Part shown: positions 16,403-24,998 of the stretch, one piece after another | Layout of the letters: each line of letters begins with the position of its first letter | How positions within the stretch are numbered: the first letter of the stretch is position 1 | Origin: Acidovorax sp. Leaf78 | GTDB lineage: Bacteria; Pseudomonadota; Gammaproteobacteria; Burkholderiales; Burkholderiaceae_C | Reading direction: 5' to 3' | NCBI RefSeq assembly: GCF_001422735.1 | Contig: NZ_LMLZ01000022.1 | Span: 62,001 to 126,000 of the forward strand | DNA length: 64,000 nucleotides | Notes under the pieces: generated by a model | What the model saw: the letters and a program-made list of their open reading frames with translations, nothing else | The model's database searches: none | Told to the model about the DNA's origin: nothing | Made by a program: the position numbers and the translations under genes

Positions 16403-17050
16403 ATGAACGTAAGCACCCGCAACACCCCGGCCGCACGCAGCACCTACCGCCATGGCGACCTGCGCCGCGCCCTGCTGGATGCCGGCATCGAGCTGGCACG
16501 CCAGGGCGGCCCCGACGCGGTGGTGCTGCGCGAGGCCACGCGCCGCGCGGGTGTGGCACCCAATGCGGCGTACCGGCATTTCGCCAACCGCGACGATCTG
16601 CTCGATGCCGTGCGCGCCGCCGCCGTGGCCTCGGCCGCGCGCTTCATGGAGGCCGAGCTGGCCCAGGTGCCCGCCACCGGCACGCCCACCGAGCAGGCCC
16701 ACGCCCGGGTGCGCGCCGTGGGCGCGGGCTACATGCGGTTTGCGCACGCCGAGACCGGGCTGTTCCGCACCGCGTTCGGCGGGCGCTTCACGGTGCAGCA
16801 CGACCCGGACCCGGCCATGGGCGGCGCCACAGGGCTCAACCCTTTCGAGCACCTGAGCGCGGCGCTCAATGACCTGGTGGCCGCAGGCGCGCTGCCCGCC
16901 GAGCGCCGCCCCGGCGCGGAGTACCTGGCCTGGTCCACCGTGCACGGCATGGCGCTGCTGGCCATCGACGGCCCGCTGCGGGGCACGCCGCAGCCGATGC
17001 TGCACGCCCTGGGCCAGCAGCTGCTGGACATGGTCGAGCGCGGGCTGTAG
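16403..17050 (+). CDS. TetR/AcrR family transcriptional regulator with WHG-type C-terminal domain
   Basis: 215 residues from the ATG at 16403; an in-frame GTG at 16382 is possible but lies within the operator-like dyad. The N-terminal helix-turn-helix is typical (LREATRRAGVAPNAAYRHFANRDDLLDAV). The C-terminal ligand domain contains WSTVHGMALL, the W-x-x-x-H-G motif of the WHG-type TetR C-terminus. It is divergent from the VOC-GFA-DUF1579-DUF1428 run, which it probably represses together with itself through the two dyads. The inducer is unknown. Confidence 0.88.
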   Translation: MNVSTRNTPAARSTYRHGDLRRALLDAGIELARQGGPDAVVLREATRRAGVAPNAAYRHFANRDDLLDAVRAAAVASAARFMEAELAQVPATGTPTEQAHARVRAVGAGYMRFAHAETGLFRTAFGGRFTVQHDPDPAMGGATGLNPFEHLSAALNDLVAAGALPAERRPGAEYLAWSTVHGMALLAIDGPLRGTPQPMLHALGQQLLDMVERGL

Positions 17051-17257
17051 ACCGCGGCGCACACGGCGCAGCCCACCCCCCGACCCGCATTGCCTGGAGG
17101 CGGCCCCTTCACTGCGGCCAGGGACCGCTCAAGGGGCCTGCACATCCCCCCATTGCCACCCGATGCCCCCTTTTTAGACTGGGTTGTCGAAGTTCGCCTA
17201 CACAGCCGCGCCGCCTGCGTACCAATAATTCACATATTGAAACCAAAAGTCACAAAC

Positions 17258-17284
17258 AAAACCAATTGGTCACAAAGCCGCTAA
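17258..17284 (+). promoter_or_regulatory. Candidate sigma-28 (FliA) promoter for the chemoreceptor gene
   Basis: AAAA-N15-GCCGCTAA. The enteric and betaproteobacterial flagellar consensus is TAAA-N15-GCCGATAA, so there is one mismatch in each box with exact spacing. It lies 65 bp before the ATG of a methyl-accepting chemotaxis gene, a class of gene commonly transcribed by FliA. Confidence 0.45.
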
Positions 17285-17349
17285 CCGCGAGTGCGTCCCC
17301 CGGGAGCCGCACGCCGATGTGACCGTTGCAGCGCCCCTTGAGCACCACC

Positions 17350-18969
17350 ATGAACTTCCACAGCAAAACCGTCACCCAGAAATTGACGATGGCATTTTTT
17401 GTACTGATCGCCTTGTTGATCGGTGTGTCCATCCTGTCGCTGCGCAGCCTGGGGACCGCGCAGGCGGAGTTCCAGAGCTTCGTCAGCAACGAGTTCACCC
17501 GCGGCAGCTTGGCGCGCGATGTGCACGCCGCCGCCAGCGCACGGGCGATCTCGGCGCGCAACCTGATCCTGCTCACCGGTGCGTCCGACATCGCGATGGA
17601 AACCGCCGCCGTGAAGGCGGCGCACGAGCGGGTGCAGGACGGGATGTCCCAGCTGCGCGCGGCACTGGCCCGCGGCACGCACGTCGATCCCGGCGAGCGC
17701 GCGCTGTTCCAGCGGCTGGAGGCCATCGAAAGCCAGTACGGCCCGGTGGCGCTCGACATCGTGGCGCTGGCGCTGGCCGGCAAGAAGGACGAAGCCACGC
17801 TCAAGATGAATGCGCAGTGCCAGCCGCTGCTGCAGCAGCTCATCGGCACCACGTCGCAGTACACGCAGCTCATCACCACATCGGGCGCGACCGAAATCCG
17901 CGTTGCCGCGGAGCACTTCAGCACCAACCGCCTGGCGCTCGTGGCACTGGCGCTGGTGGCCATCGGTGCGGCCGTGGGCCTGGCCCTGCTGATCAACCGC
18001 AGCCTCATGCGCTCGCTGGGTGCCGACCCTGTGGAGCTGAGCGCCGCGGCCCGCCGCGTGGCATCGGGCGACCTGGGCCCCGTGCCTGGCGGCGCGGCGG
18101 CGCCTGCCGACAGCGTGCTGGCCTCGCTGGGCGGCATGCAGTCTGCGCTGGCGCACATCGTGGGTCAGGTCCGCGCTGCGGCCACCGCCATCGAGGCGGG
18201 CTCGCACGAGATCGCCACGGGCAACACCGACCTGTCCCACCGCACCGAGCAGCAGGCGCGCAGCCTGCAGCAGAGCGCGTCGTCGATGGAAGAAATGACG
18301 GCCACCGTGCAGCAAAACTCGGACACCGCGCACCAGGCCAGCCAGTTGGCCTCCGTCGCACGCGCCGCCGCTGAGAACGGCGGCACGGTGGTGGCCCAGG
18401 TCGTCACCACCATGAACGACATCGCCACCAGCTCGCGGCAGATCGCAGAGATCACCAGCGTGATCGACGGCATCGCGTTCCAGACCAACATCCTGGCGCT
18501 GAACGCTGCGGTCGAGGCCGCGCGGGCGGGCGAACAAGGCCGCGGCTTTGCCGTGGTGGCCAGCGAGGTGCGCACGCTCGCACAGCGTAGCGCGCAGGCC
18601 GCCAAGGAGATCAAGTCGCTCATCGAGGCGAGTGCTGCCAAGGTGAAAAGCGGCTCGACGCTGGTCAACACCGCAGGCGCGGCCATGACCGAGATCGTGG
18701 GCGAAGTCCACCGCGTGGCCGACCTGATCGGCGAGATCAGCGCCGCCACGCGCGAGCAGTCCACCGGCATCGCGCAGATCGGCAGCGCCGTGGCCGAGCT
18801 GGACCAGTCCACCCAGCAGAACGCTGCGCTGGTGGAGCAGATGGCCGCCGCCGCCCACACCCTGAACCAGCAGACCCACGGGCTGGTGGAGTCCGTGGCC
18901 GTGTTCCGCGTGGACACCCGCGTTCAGCTGACGCACGCGCACGCCGCGCCAGCGCTCCTTGGTGCCTGA
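17350..18969 (+). CDS. Methyl-accepting chemotaxis protein
   Basis: 539 residues. Membrane helices at about 10-32 and 194-216 enclose a four-helix-bundle-type periplasmic domain of about 160 residues. A HAMP segment follows, then a long coiled-coil signalling domain. The signalling tip is well conserved ([20 protein letters not shown], then [19 protein letters not shown]). ATG is chosen at 17350 ([12 protein letters not shown]). The C-terminus lacks the NWxTF pentapeptide for CheR/CheB docking. It is transcribed alone; a possible sigma-28 promoter is upstream. The ligand is unknown. Confidence 0.93.
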   Translation: MNFHSKTVTQKLTMAFFVLIALLIGVSILSLRSLGTAQAEFQSFVSNEFTRGSLARDVHAAASARAISARNLILLTGASDIAMETAAVKAAHERVQDGMSQLRAALARGTHVDPGERALFQRLEAIESQYGPVALDIVALALAGKKDEATLKMNAQCQPLLQQLIGTTSQYTQLITTSGATEIRVAAEHFSTNRLALVALALVAIGAAVGLALLINRSLMRSLGADPVELSAAARRVASGDLGPVPGGAAAPADSVLASLGGMQSALAHIVGQVRAAATAIEAGSHEIATGNTDLSHRTEQQARSLQQSASSMEEMTATVQQNSDTAHQASQLASVARAAAENGGTVVAQVVTTMNDIATSSRQIAEITSVIDGIAFQTNILALNAAVEAARAGEQGRGFAVVASEVRTLAQRSAQAAKEIKSLIEASAAKVKSGSTLVNTAGAAMTEIVGEVHRVADLIGEISAATREQSTGIAQIGSAVAELDQSTQQNAALVEQMAAAAHTLNQQTHGLVESVAVFRVDTRVQLTHAHAAPALLGA

Positions 18970-18983
18970 GCTTGAAGCGTTTG

Positions 18984-19033
18984 AGGCCCCTGCCGCGCAC
19001 CCATCAAGCGCTACCAGCTACCAATTTGATAGC
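18984..19033 (+). repeat. Dispersed intergenic repeat, copy 3
   Basis: Good copy: ATCAAGCGCTACCAGCTACC followed by AATTTGATAGC, between the convergent chemoreceptor and WYL-regulator genes. Confidence 0.65.
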
Positions 19034-19039
19034 GCCTCG

Positions 19040-20110
19040 TCATCCATCGACCGACTGGCCGTAGAGCGTTGCCGTGCTGCGCACCCGCTCCACCACCGCA
19101 CGGCGCAGCGCGGCGGGCCGCAGCACCTCGACCTGGGGCGACAGGCGCAGCAGCTGGCCGCAGGCGTGCTCCACCGATTCGATGGGCACGGTCACCGCCA
19201 CCCGCCCGTCCTGGCGGCGTGAGGCAGGCGCTGCCGCCACCGCCCGCGCCACCGCGCTGCTGAGCATGCGCAGCCCCTTGAGCCCTGCCGGCGTGGCCAG
19301 CAGCGCGGCTTTGCCGGTGTAGAGCGAGGATTCGAAGCGCTGGATCGACGCCGCCCAGTACGCGGGCAGGTCAAACCTCGCGGGCCGGCGCACCGGCGCA
19401 TCGAGCGCCTGCGCCGCCAGGATGTTGGAGACGCGGTAGGTGCGCGGGCCGCGGTCTGCCGGCGCGCCCGCGGTGGCTGCGCCTGCGGCCTGGGCCGCCT
19501 TCCGCACTTTCGCCGCCTTGCCCACCACGCCATCCGCCGCATCACCGGTCGGCAGTGCCACCAGGTACCAGACCCCGGCCTTGAGCACCAGGCCCAGCGG
19601 GCTCACGGTGCGCTGCACGGTGTCGGCCCAGCTTTCGTAACGCATCGTGATCTGGTGGCCGTTCCACACGGCGGCGGCCACGGTGGCCAGGTGGGGCGTG
19701 GGGTCGCTCTCGCGGTACCAGTCCACCGGGTCCAGGTGCAGGCGCGTGCTCACGCGCTGGGCGTCTTCGCGCCAGGCTGCGGGCAGCGACGACAGCAGCT
19801 TCAGCCGCGCGCCTTCCACCTCGTCGCCCAGCCCCAGCTGCTGCGCAGGGCCGGGCAGGCCACTCAGGAATACGGCCTGCGCCTCTGACGGCGTGAGCCC
19901 GGTGAGCGTGGTCTTCCAGCCGGGCAGCAGCGCAAACCCGCCGTGTCGCCCGCGCTCGGCGTAGATGGGCACGCCGGCTGCGCTGAGTTGGTCCACATCG
20001 CGGTACAGCGTGCGCACCGAGATCTCCAGCGCATCGGCCAGCGCGGTCGCGCTCATGCGGCCCTGGGTTTCGAGCAGCATCTGAAGGGACAACAGGCGGC
20101 TGGCGCGCAT
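19040..20110 (-). CDS. YafY-type transcriptional regulator (HTH_11 plus WYL domain)
   Basis: 356 residues from the ATG at 20110 (MRASRLLSLQMLLETQGRM). The N-terminal DeoR-like helix-turn-helix (ATALADALEISVRTLYRDVD) is followed by the WYL domain, in which the tryptophan-tyrosine-leucine signature appears as VWYLVALP. A Gly/Ala-rich insert of about 40 residues interrupts the WYL region (near 230-265). It is divergent from a NIPSNAP gene; a strong palindrome between them is the likely operator. A run of ten C lies 59 bases upstream of the start. Confidence 0.88.
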   Translation of the reverse strand: MRASRLLSLQMLLETQGRMSATALADALEISVRTLYRDVDQLSAAGVPIYAERGRHGGFALLPGWKTTLTGLTPSEAQAVFLSGLPGPAQQLGLGDEVEGARLKLLSSLPAAWREDAQRVSTRLHLDPVDWYRESDPTPHLATVAAAVWNGHQITMRYESWADTVQRTVSPLGLVLKAGVWYLVALPTGDAADGVVGKAAKVRKAAQAAGAATAGAPADRGPRTYRVSNILAAQALDAPVRRPARFDLPAYWAASIQRFESSLYTGKAALLATPAGLKGLRMLSSAVARAVAAAPASRRQDGRVAVTVPIESVEHACGQLLRLSPQVEVLRPAALRRAVVERVRSTATLYGQSVDG

Positions 20111-20168
20111 GGTGGATGTTGGGTCTGGGTGGGGAGAACCGGGAATGCGGGCAGGCGGCCACCTGCAA

Positions 20169-20178
20169 CCCCCCCCCC
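20169..20178. repeat. Homopolymeric tract of ten C
   Basis: (C)10 in the upstream region of the WYL regulator, outside any coding sequence I accept. Such tracts can slip and may change promoter spacing; it may equally be a passive feature or a length-uncertain base call. Confidence 0.6.
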
Positions 20179-20193
20179 GCAAAGATAGCCTAA

Positions 20194-20218
20194 ATACCTG
20201 CCATCAGGTGGCAGGTAT
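20194..20218. promoter_or_regulatory. Operator-like perfect palindrome between the WYL regulator and the NIPSNAP gene
   Basis: Ten-bp perfect arms ATACCTGCCA and TGGCAGGTAT separated by five bases. It sits 84 bp from the regulator's start and 57 bp from the NIPSNAP ATG, the position expected for autoregulation and control of the divergent target. Confidence 0.65.
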
Positions 20219-20274
20219 GGCGGCGCAGACTGCAGTCCTGCTCGATTCCACACCCCATCGCCCCAGGAGCCCAC

Positions 20275-21093
20275 ATGTGTGAAGACACCCTCACCGCCCC
20301 GCCGTCAGGCACCGCCGACGTCACAACCACGGCAACCGCAGCAGCACCCTCTGCCCCCATCGCTGCCGACGCATGCGCCGTCGTCGAGCTGCGCCAGTAC
20401 ACGCTGCACCCGCAACAGCGCGAGGTGCTCATCGACCTGTTCGACCGCGAGTTTGTGGAGACGCAGGAGGCCCAGGGCATGCGCGTGCTGGGCCAGTTCC
20501 GCGACCTGGACCGGCCCGACCTGTTCGTGTGGCTGCGCGGCTTTGCCAGCATGCAGGCCCGGCGCCAGGCGCTCGAAGCCTTCTACGGCGGGCCCACCTG
20601 GGCGGCGCACCGCAGCGCCGCCAACGCCACCATGATCGACTCGGACAACGTGCTGCTGCTGCGCCCCGCCTGGCCCGGTGCCGCGGCGGCATTGCCCCAG
20701 CACCCGCGCCCCGCACCGGGTGCCGCCGCTGCCAGCGGCGCAGCCCCCGGCCTGCTGGCGGCCACGGTGTTCCACCTGCACGAGGCCGCGACGCCTGCGC
20801 TGCTGGACTTTTGCCGCCACCGCATGGCGCCCCTGCTGCAGCGCAGCGGCGCGCGGCAGGTGGCGTGGTACTGCACCGAGACCAGCCCCAACACCTTTCC
20901 GCGCCTGCCGGTGCGCGAAGGCGAACACGTGCTGCTGGCACTGGCGCTGTTTGGCAGCGAATCGGCGGCGCAGTCGTTTGCCACCAGCGGCGCCTGGGAG
21001 CGCGGTGTGGCGCCGGGCTTGGCGCCCTGGTTGTCGCGCCCGAGCGAGACCCTGCGCCTGCAGCCCACCGCGCGCAGCGCGTTGCACGCCTGA
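20275..21093 (+). CDS. NIPSNAP family protein
   Basis: 272 residues after CCAGGAG. A Thr/Ala-rich leader of about 33 residues precedes two ferredoxin-like NIPSNAP half-domains. The first (about 34-125) has VVELRQYTLHPQQREVLIDL and ends at DSDNVLLLRP; the second (about 155-262) starts LLAATVFHLHEAATPALLDF. This duplicated layout is usual for bacterial members. Probably cytoplasmic; the function is not established. The regulator next door is a WYL protein, and a calycin-like gene follows 21 bp downstream, likely in the same operon. Confidence 0.8.
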   Translation: MCEDTLTAPPSGTADVTTTATAAAPSAPIAADACAVVELRQYTLHPQQREVLIDLFDREFVETQEAQGMRVLGQFRDLDRPDLFVWLRGFASMQARRQALEAFYGGPTWAAHRSAANATMIDSDNVLLLRPAWPGAAAALPQHPRPAPGAAAASGAAPGLLAATVFHLHEAATPALLDFCRHRMAPLLQRSGARQVAWYCTETSPNTFPRLPVREGEHVLLALALFGSESAAQSFATSGAWERGVAPGLAPWLSRPSETLRLQPTARSALHA

Positions 21094-21114
21094 AGCCCCC
21101 ACAGGAGCACCACC

Positions 21115-21651
21115 ATGGCCATGACACCCCACCTCATCACCATCCCCTCGCCCACCGTGGCACCCAGCGCCGCGCGCGACTTTGATTTCCTCATGGGCCC
21201 CTGGCGCATCCGCAACACGCGGCTGGTGCGGCGCCTGGCGGGCTGCAACGACTGGGAGGTGTTCGACGCCACCGGCCATGCGCGGCCCTTGCCCGGTGGC
21301 ATCGGCAACTGCGACGACTTTATGCCCCTGGCCTGGAAGCCCGGCTTCGTGGGCATGACGCTGCGGGTGTTCAGCCCCGCCGCGCAGCGCTGGAGCATCT
21401 ACTGGCTGGACAACGCCACCGGCGGGCTCGATGCGGCCACGGGCCTACTGATGCCGCCCGTGGTGGGCGGCTTCGACAACGGCGTGGGTATTTTTGAAGG
21501 CCAGGAGCTGCTGGACGGGCGCCCCGTGCAGGTGCGCTTTGAATGGACGCAAACCGGCACACCGACGCCCCGCTGGCAGCAGGCGTTTTCAGGTGACGGT
21601 GGCGCGACGTGGGAGGTGAACTGGGTGATGGAGTTCTCGCGGCCCGTGTAG
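21115..21651 (+). CDS. Uncharacterised calycin-like protein
   Basis: 178 residues, start after CAGGAGCACCACC. The beginning DFDFLMGPWRIRNTRLVRRL and later GMTLRVFSPAAQRWSIYWLD match a widespread uncharacterised family with a lipocalin-like barrel, distantly similar to DUF1579. No signal peptide. It is 21 bp downstream of the NIPSNAP gene and presumably under the same WYL regulator. Confidence 0.7.
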   Translation: MAMTPHLITIPSPTVAPSAARDFDFLMGPWRIRNTRLVRRLAGCNDWEVFDATGHARPLPGGIGNCDDFMPLAWKPGFVGMTLRVFSPAAQRWSIYWLDNATGGLDAATGLLMPPVVGGFDNGVGIFEGQELLDGRPVQVRFEWTQTGTPTPRWQQAFSGDGGATWEVNWVMEFSRPV

Positions 21652-21750
21652 CGCACGTGCTCTGCGCATGTTCGCTGTCGCCCGGTTCGCTGCGCCTGGG
21701 CAGCCTCGGCGCTATCTCGGGCTGCGGTGCCGCAAGCCCGTTCAGACAGA

Positions 21751-22755
21751 TCAGCGGCGGCGGCCCGCCCACGCGCCCAGGGCCACGCCTGCGATGCCCA
21801 TCGCGGCCACCAGGCCCAGGCTGTTGCGCTGCGCACGGCGCTGGCCGCCGTCGATGGCGGTGCCGCGCGAGGGCTCGAACAGGTTGCCGTCACCGGACGG
21901 CACGGCGCGCGCGCTGCCCAGGGCGCGCTCGGTCACCCAGCGCATCACCGCACCCAGGCGCTCCGGCGCCAGCGTGTGGGCCACGCGCCCCGGCACGGCG
22001 GCAGCGCCGAGCCAGGTGACAGCCCGGGGGCGGTCGACCAGCGCCACGATGGCGTCGGCCACGCGGCGTGGGTCCAGCAGCGGAATGCGCGGCTGCAGGT
22101 TGCGCCCGGTGTAGTTGGCGCCGTGCGACAGGCCCGGCGAATCGACGAAGGTGGGCGCCACATCGCACACGTGCACCCCGGGCAGGTCGGACACCTCGGC
22201 GCGCAGCGCCTCGGACAGGCCGCGCAACCCGAACTTGCTGGCCGTGTACGCGGCCGCATAGGGCGACGGGATCCAGCCGCCCGCAGAAATCATGTTGATC
22301 AGCGTGCCCTCGCCGCGCTCGCGGAAGTGGCGCAGCGCTGCATGTGCGCCGTGCAGGTGCCCCAGCAGATTGGCCTCCAGCACGCGGCGGTGCGATGCCA
22401 CCGGTGTCTCGTCGAACCGGCCCACCGCTCCCACGCCCACGCCGTTGATCCACACGTCGATGCGGCCATGGTGGCGCAGCGCGGTATCGGCCAGTTGGGC
22501 CACTGCGTCGGGGTCGGTCACGTCGGTGGGCACGCCCAGCGCGGTGTTGGCGCCGGCCTCGCGGCAGGCCATGGCCACGGGGGCCAGGGTGTCGGGGTTG
22601 CGGGCCGCCAGCACCAGGCGCGCGCCGCGGCGGGCGAAGGCCAGCGCGGTGGCGTGGCCGATGCCGCTGGAGGCACCGGTGATGACCACCACCGGCGCCA
22701 CCCGGGCGCTGGCGGTACGGAAGGCGTTGGAAGTAGCGGGGGATGGAGATGCCAT
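21751..22755 (-). CDS. SDR family oxidoreductase with C-terminal membrane segment
   Basis: 334 residues from the ATG at 22755. Rossmann motif TGASSGIG near residue 27, the usual NNAG replaced by NGVG, catalytic Ser in NMISAGG and YTASK as the Tyr-Lys pair. The last 30 residues contain a hydrophobic helix (SLGLVAAMGIAGVALGAWAG) ending in Arg-Arg-Arg, suggesting tail anchoring to the membrane. The substrate is unknown. It reads in the same direction as, and 170 bp downstream of, another SDR gene. Confidence 0.85.
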   Translation of the reverse strand: MASPSPATSNAFRTASARVAPVVVITGASSGIGHATALAFARRGARLVLAARNPDTLAPVAMACREAGANTALGVPTDVTDPDAVAQLADTALRHHGRIDVWINGVGVGAVGRFDETPVASHRRVLEANLLGHLHGAHAALRHFRERGEGTLINMISAGGWIPSPYAAAYTASKFGLRGLSEALRAEVSDLPGVHVCDVAPTFVDSPGLSHGANYTGRNLQPRIPLLDPRRVADAIVALVDRPRAVTWLGAAAVPGRVAHTLAPERLGAVMRWVTERALGSARAVPSGDGNLFEPSRGTAIDGGQRRAQRNSLGLVAAMGIAGVALGAWAGRRR

Positions 22756-22925
22756 GGCAGAAGGGGGATCAGCGCCGGCCGGTGTGTCGGCAGGGCATGG
22801 ACAACAACGATGTCCGGTTGTAATCCACGCGCTGCCGCGCCGCTGTAGGACGGTTGCCAGAACCCCCACCCGATGCGGCGGGCTGGGCGCACGCCGCCCA
22901 GCCCGCGCCGTGCATGCGGCCTGCG

Positions 22926-23816
22926 TCAAGCCGCGCGCAATGCCGTCTCTGCCGGAAAGTCCGTGGACGCCGCCACCGCCCGCCACTGCGCGGTTTCGCG
23001 CTCGACGAACGCGTGCTTGTCGGCAATGGTCTGCAGCGTGTCCGTGCCCAGCGGCAGGCGCAGCGGGGGCGTGGGGCTGGCCACCAGTTGCATGATGGCC
23101 TGGGCCAGGCGCACCGGGTCGCCGGGCTGGTTCAGGTTGATGCGGCGCGCGGCCTCGCGCACGGCGCCGGCGCTCATGGCGTAGTCGTCCATCACCTGGG
23201 GCGACACGGCCAGCGAGCTGCCGTCCAGGAACTCGGTGCGAAAGTACCCGGGCTCCACCACCGTGGCGTGGATGCCCAGCGGCGCCAGCTCGGCGTGCAG
23301 GGCCTCGGTCAACCCTTCGACCGCGAACTTGGTCGAGCAGTACACGCCGAACCCCGCGGCCGACTGCACGCCGCCCAGCGACGAGATGTTGACCACGTGC
23401 CCGGCGCGGCGTGCACGCAGGGCGGGCAGCACCGCGCGGGTCACGTGCAGCAGGCCGAACACATTGGTGTCGTACAGGCGGCGCACCTCGTCGGCCGTGG
23501 CTTCTTCGACCGCGCCCAGCAGGCCGTAGCCTGCGTTGTTGACCAGCACGTCGATGCGGCCGAAGTGCGCCAGCGCGCGCTGCACGGCGGCCTGCGCCTG
23601 GGCTTCGTCGGTCACGTCCAGCGCCAGGGGCAGCAGCGCGTCGCGGGCGCCCAGGCGCTGTTCGACCGATGCGGCGCTGCGCGATGTGGCGACGACGGCA
23701 TCGCCCTGGGCCAGCGCGGCCTCGGCAATGCGCGCGCCGATGCCGCGCGAGGCGCCGGTGATCATCCAGACGCGGGGATACGAGGAATGGGTGGTGGTGG
23801 CTGTGGTGGAAGTCAT
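22926..23816 (-). CDS. SDR family oxidoreductase
   Basis: 296 residues from the ATG at 23816 (MTSTTATTTHSSYPRVWMIT). All classical SDR motifs are present: TGASRGIG, NNAG (in VLVNNAGYG), Ser in NISSLGG and YCSTK. The C-terminal segment with DPVRLAQAIMQLV resembles the group often annotated as oxidoreductases acting on small carbonyls. It is divergent from a LysR gene with a 23-bp dyad between them, so it is probably the LysR target. Confidence 0.88.
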   Translation of the reverse strand: MTSTTATTTHSSYPRVWMITGASRGIGARIAEAALAQGDAVVATSRSAASVEQRLGARDALLPLALDVTDEAQAQAAVQRALAHFGRIDVLVNNAGYGLLGAVEEATADEVRRLYDTNVFGLLHVTRAVLPALRARRAGHVVNISSLGGVQSAAGFGVYCSTKFAVEGLTEALHAELAPLGIHATVVEPGYFRTEFLDGSSLAVSPQVMDDYAMSAGAVREAARRINLNQPGDPVRLAQAIMQLVASPTPPLRLPLGTDTLQTIADKHAFVERETAQWRAVAASTDFPAETALRAA

Positions 23817-23914
23817 GGCAGGTCCTGGAGGTGGTGTTGAGCAATGGGCGGTGCCCATGGCCGTGAACTCTAGGCACGTCATTGCCACGCGACTAGCCCA
23901 TAATCTCTGGATTC

Positions 23915-23937
23915 ATTCGCAAGCAGTGCTTGCCAAT
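23915..23937. promoter_or_regulatory. Operator-like 23-bp dyad between an SDR gene and a LysR gene
   Basis: The core GCAAGCA-N-TGCTTGC is a perfect dyad and is extended on each side by ATT/AAT with one unpaired base, so 20 of the 22 arm positions pair. It lies 48 bp before the LysR ATG, fitting a LysR autoregulatory/activation site. Confidence 0.6.
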
Positions 23938-23984
23938 CCACCACACACTCACCCCGCACCCGAACGGCACAATGCCTGCCCACC

Positions 23985-24968
23985 ATGGCCATCAATGAAC
24001 TGCGCGCCATCGCCAACTTCGCCAAGGCCGCCGAGCTGGGCAGCCTGCGCCAGGCCGCCGCCACGCAGGGCATCACGCCCCAGGCGGCCAGCCAGTTGCT
24101 GGTGCAGCTGGAGTCGCACCTGGGCGTGCGGCTGTTCCACCGCACCACGCGCAGCCTGAGCCTGACCGAGGAGGGCCGGCAGTTTCTGGCGTCGGCGCAG
24201 CCGGGCCTGACCACGCTGCAGCACGCGGTGCAGGGCGCCCGGCGCGGGCGCGAGGAGATGGCCGGGCCGCTGCGCATTGCGGCGCCGCGCTCCATCGTGC
24301 TGGAGGTGATCTGGCCGGTGCTGCACGAGTTCTGCCGCCGCCACCCGCGGGTGGAGCCCGATGTGCAGCTGGACGACCGCATCGGCAACTGGGTGGAAGA
24401 CCGCGTGGACGTGGGCTTTCGCTCGGGCTACCCGCCTGAGGGCGGCGTGGTCGCGCGGCGGCTGATCACCCTGCAGCTCATCGTGTGCGCCGCGCCTGCC
24501 TACATCGCCCGCCACGGCGCGCCCGCCAGCATCGACGACCTGGCGCAGCACCGCTGCAGCGGGTTTAGGCACCCGTCCACCGGCAAGCCCATGCCGTGGG
24601 AGTTCCAGGTGGGCGACGACATCGTGGCGCGCACGGTGCATCCCGCGTTTTGCACCAACGACATCGAGGTCGAGGCGCGCGCCGTGGTGGGCGGCCACGC
24701 GGTGGGCCAGCTGGTGGGCGTCACCGCGGCGCCGCTGGTGCGCAGCGGCCAGCTGGTGCCGCTGCTGCCCCAGCACGTGGCGCAGCACCTGGCGCTGTAC
24801 GCGTACTACGGCAGCCGCACCGCGCTGCCCGCGCGGGTGCGGGCCTTCATCGACCTGGCGGTGGAGATGGTGGCGGGCAACCCGGCCTACACCCTCACGC
24901 AGCAAGAGCTGGCGGCCCACGGCCCTGCCGTTCAGAAAAAGCCCCGCGCACGCAAGCCGGCGCAGTGA
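23985..24968 (+). CDS. LysR family transcriptional regulator
   Basis: 327 residues. N-terminal winged helix (AAATQGITPQAASQLLVQLE) followed by GVRLFHRTTRSLSLTEEG and the two-lobe effector domain. A basic tail (KKPRARKPA) extends the C-terminus. ATG at 23985 begins MAINELRAIANFAKAAELGS. It faces the SDR gene at 22926-23816 across 168 bp with a strong dyad. Confidence 0.92.
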   Translation: MAINELRAIANFAKAAELGSLRQAAATQGITPQAASQLLVQLESHLGVRLFHRTTRSLSLTEEGRQFLASAQPGLTTLQHAVQGARRGREEMAGPLRIAAPRSIVLEVIWPVLHEFCRRHPRVEPDVQLDDRIGNWVEDRVDVGFRSGYPPEGGVVARRLITLQLIVCAAPAYIARHGAPASIDDLAQHRCSGFRHPSTGKPMPWEFQVGDDIVARTVHPAFCTNDIEVEARAVVGGHAVGQLVGVTAAPLVRSGQLVPLLPQHVAQHLALYAYYGSRTALPARVRAFIDLAVEMVAGNPAYTLTQQELAAHGPAVQKKPRARKPAQ

Positions 24969-24998
24969 CGGTGGCACACCGGGCGATGCAGCGGCGAG

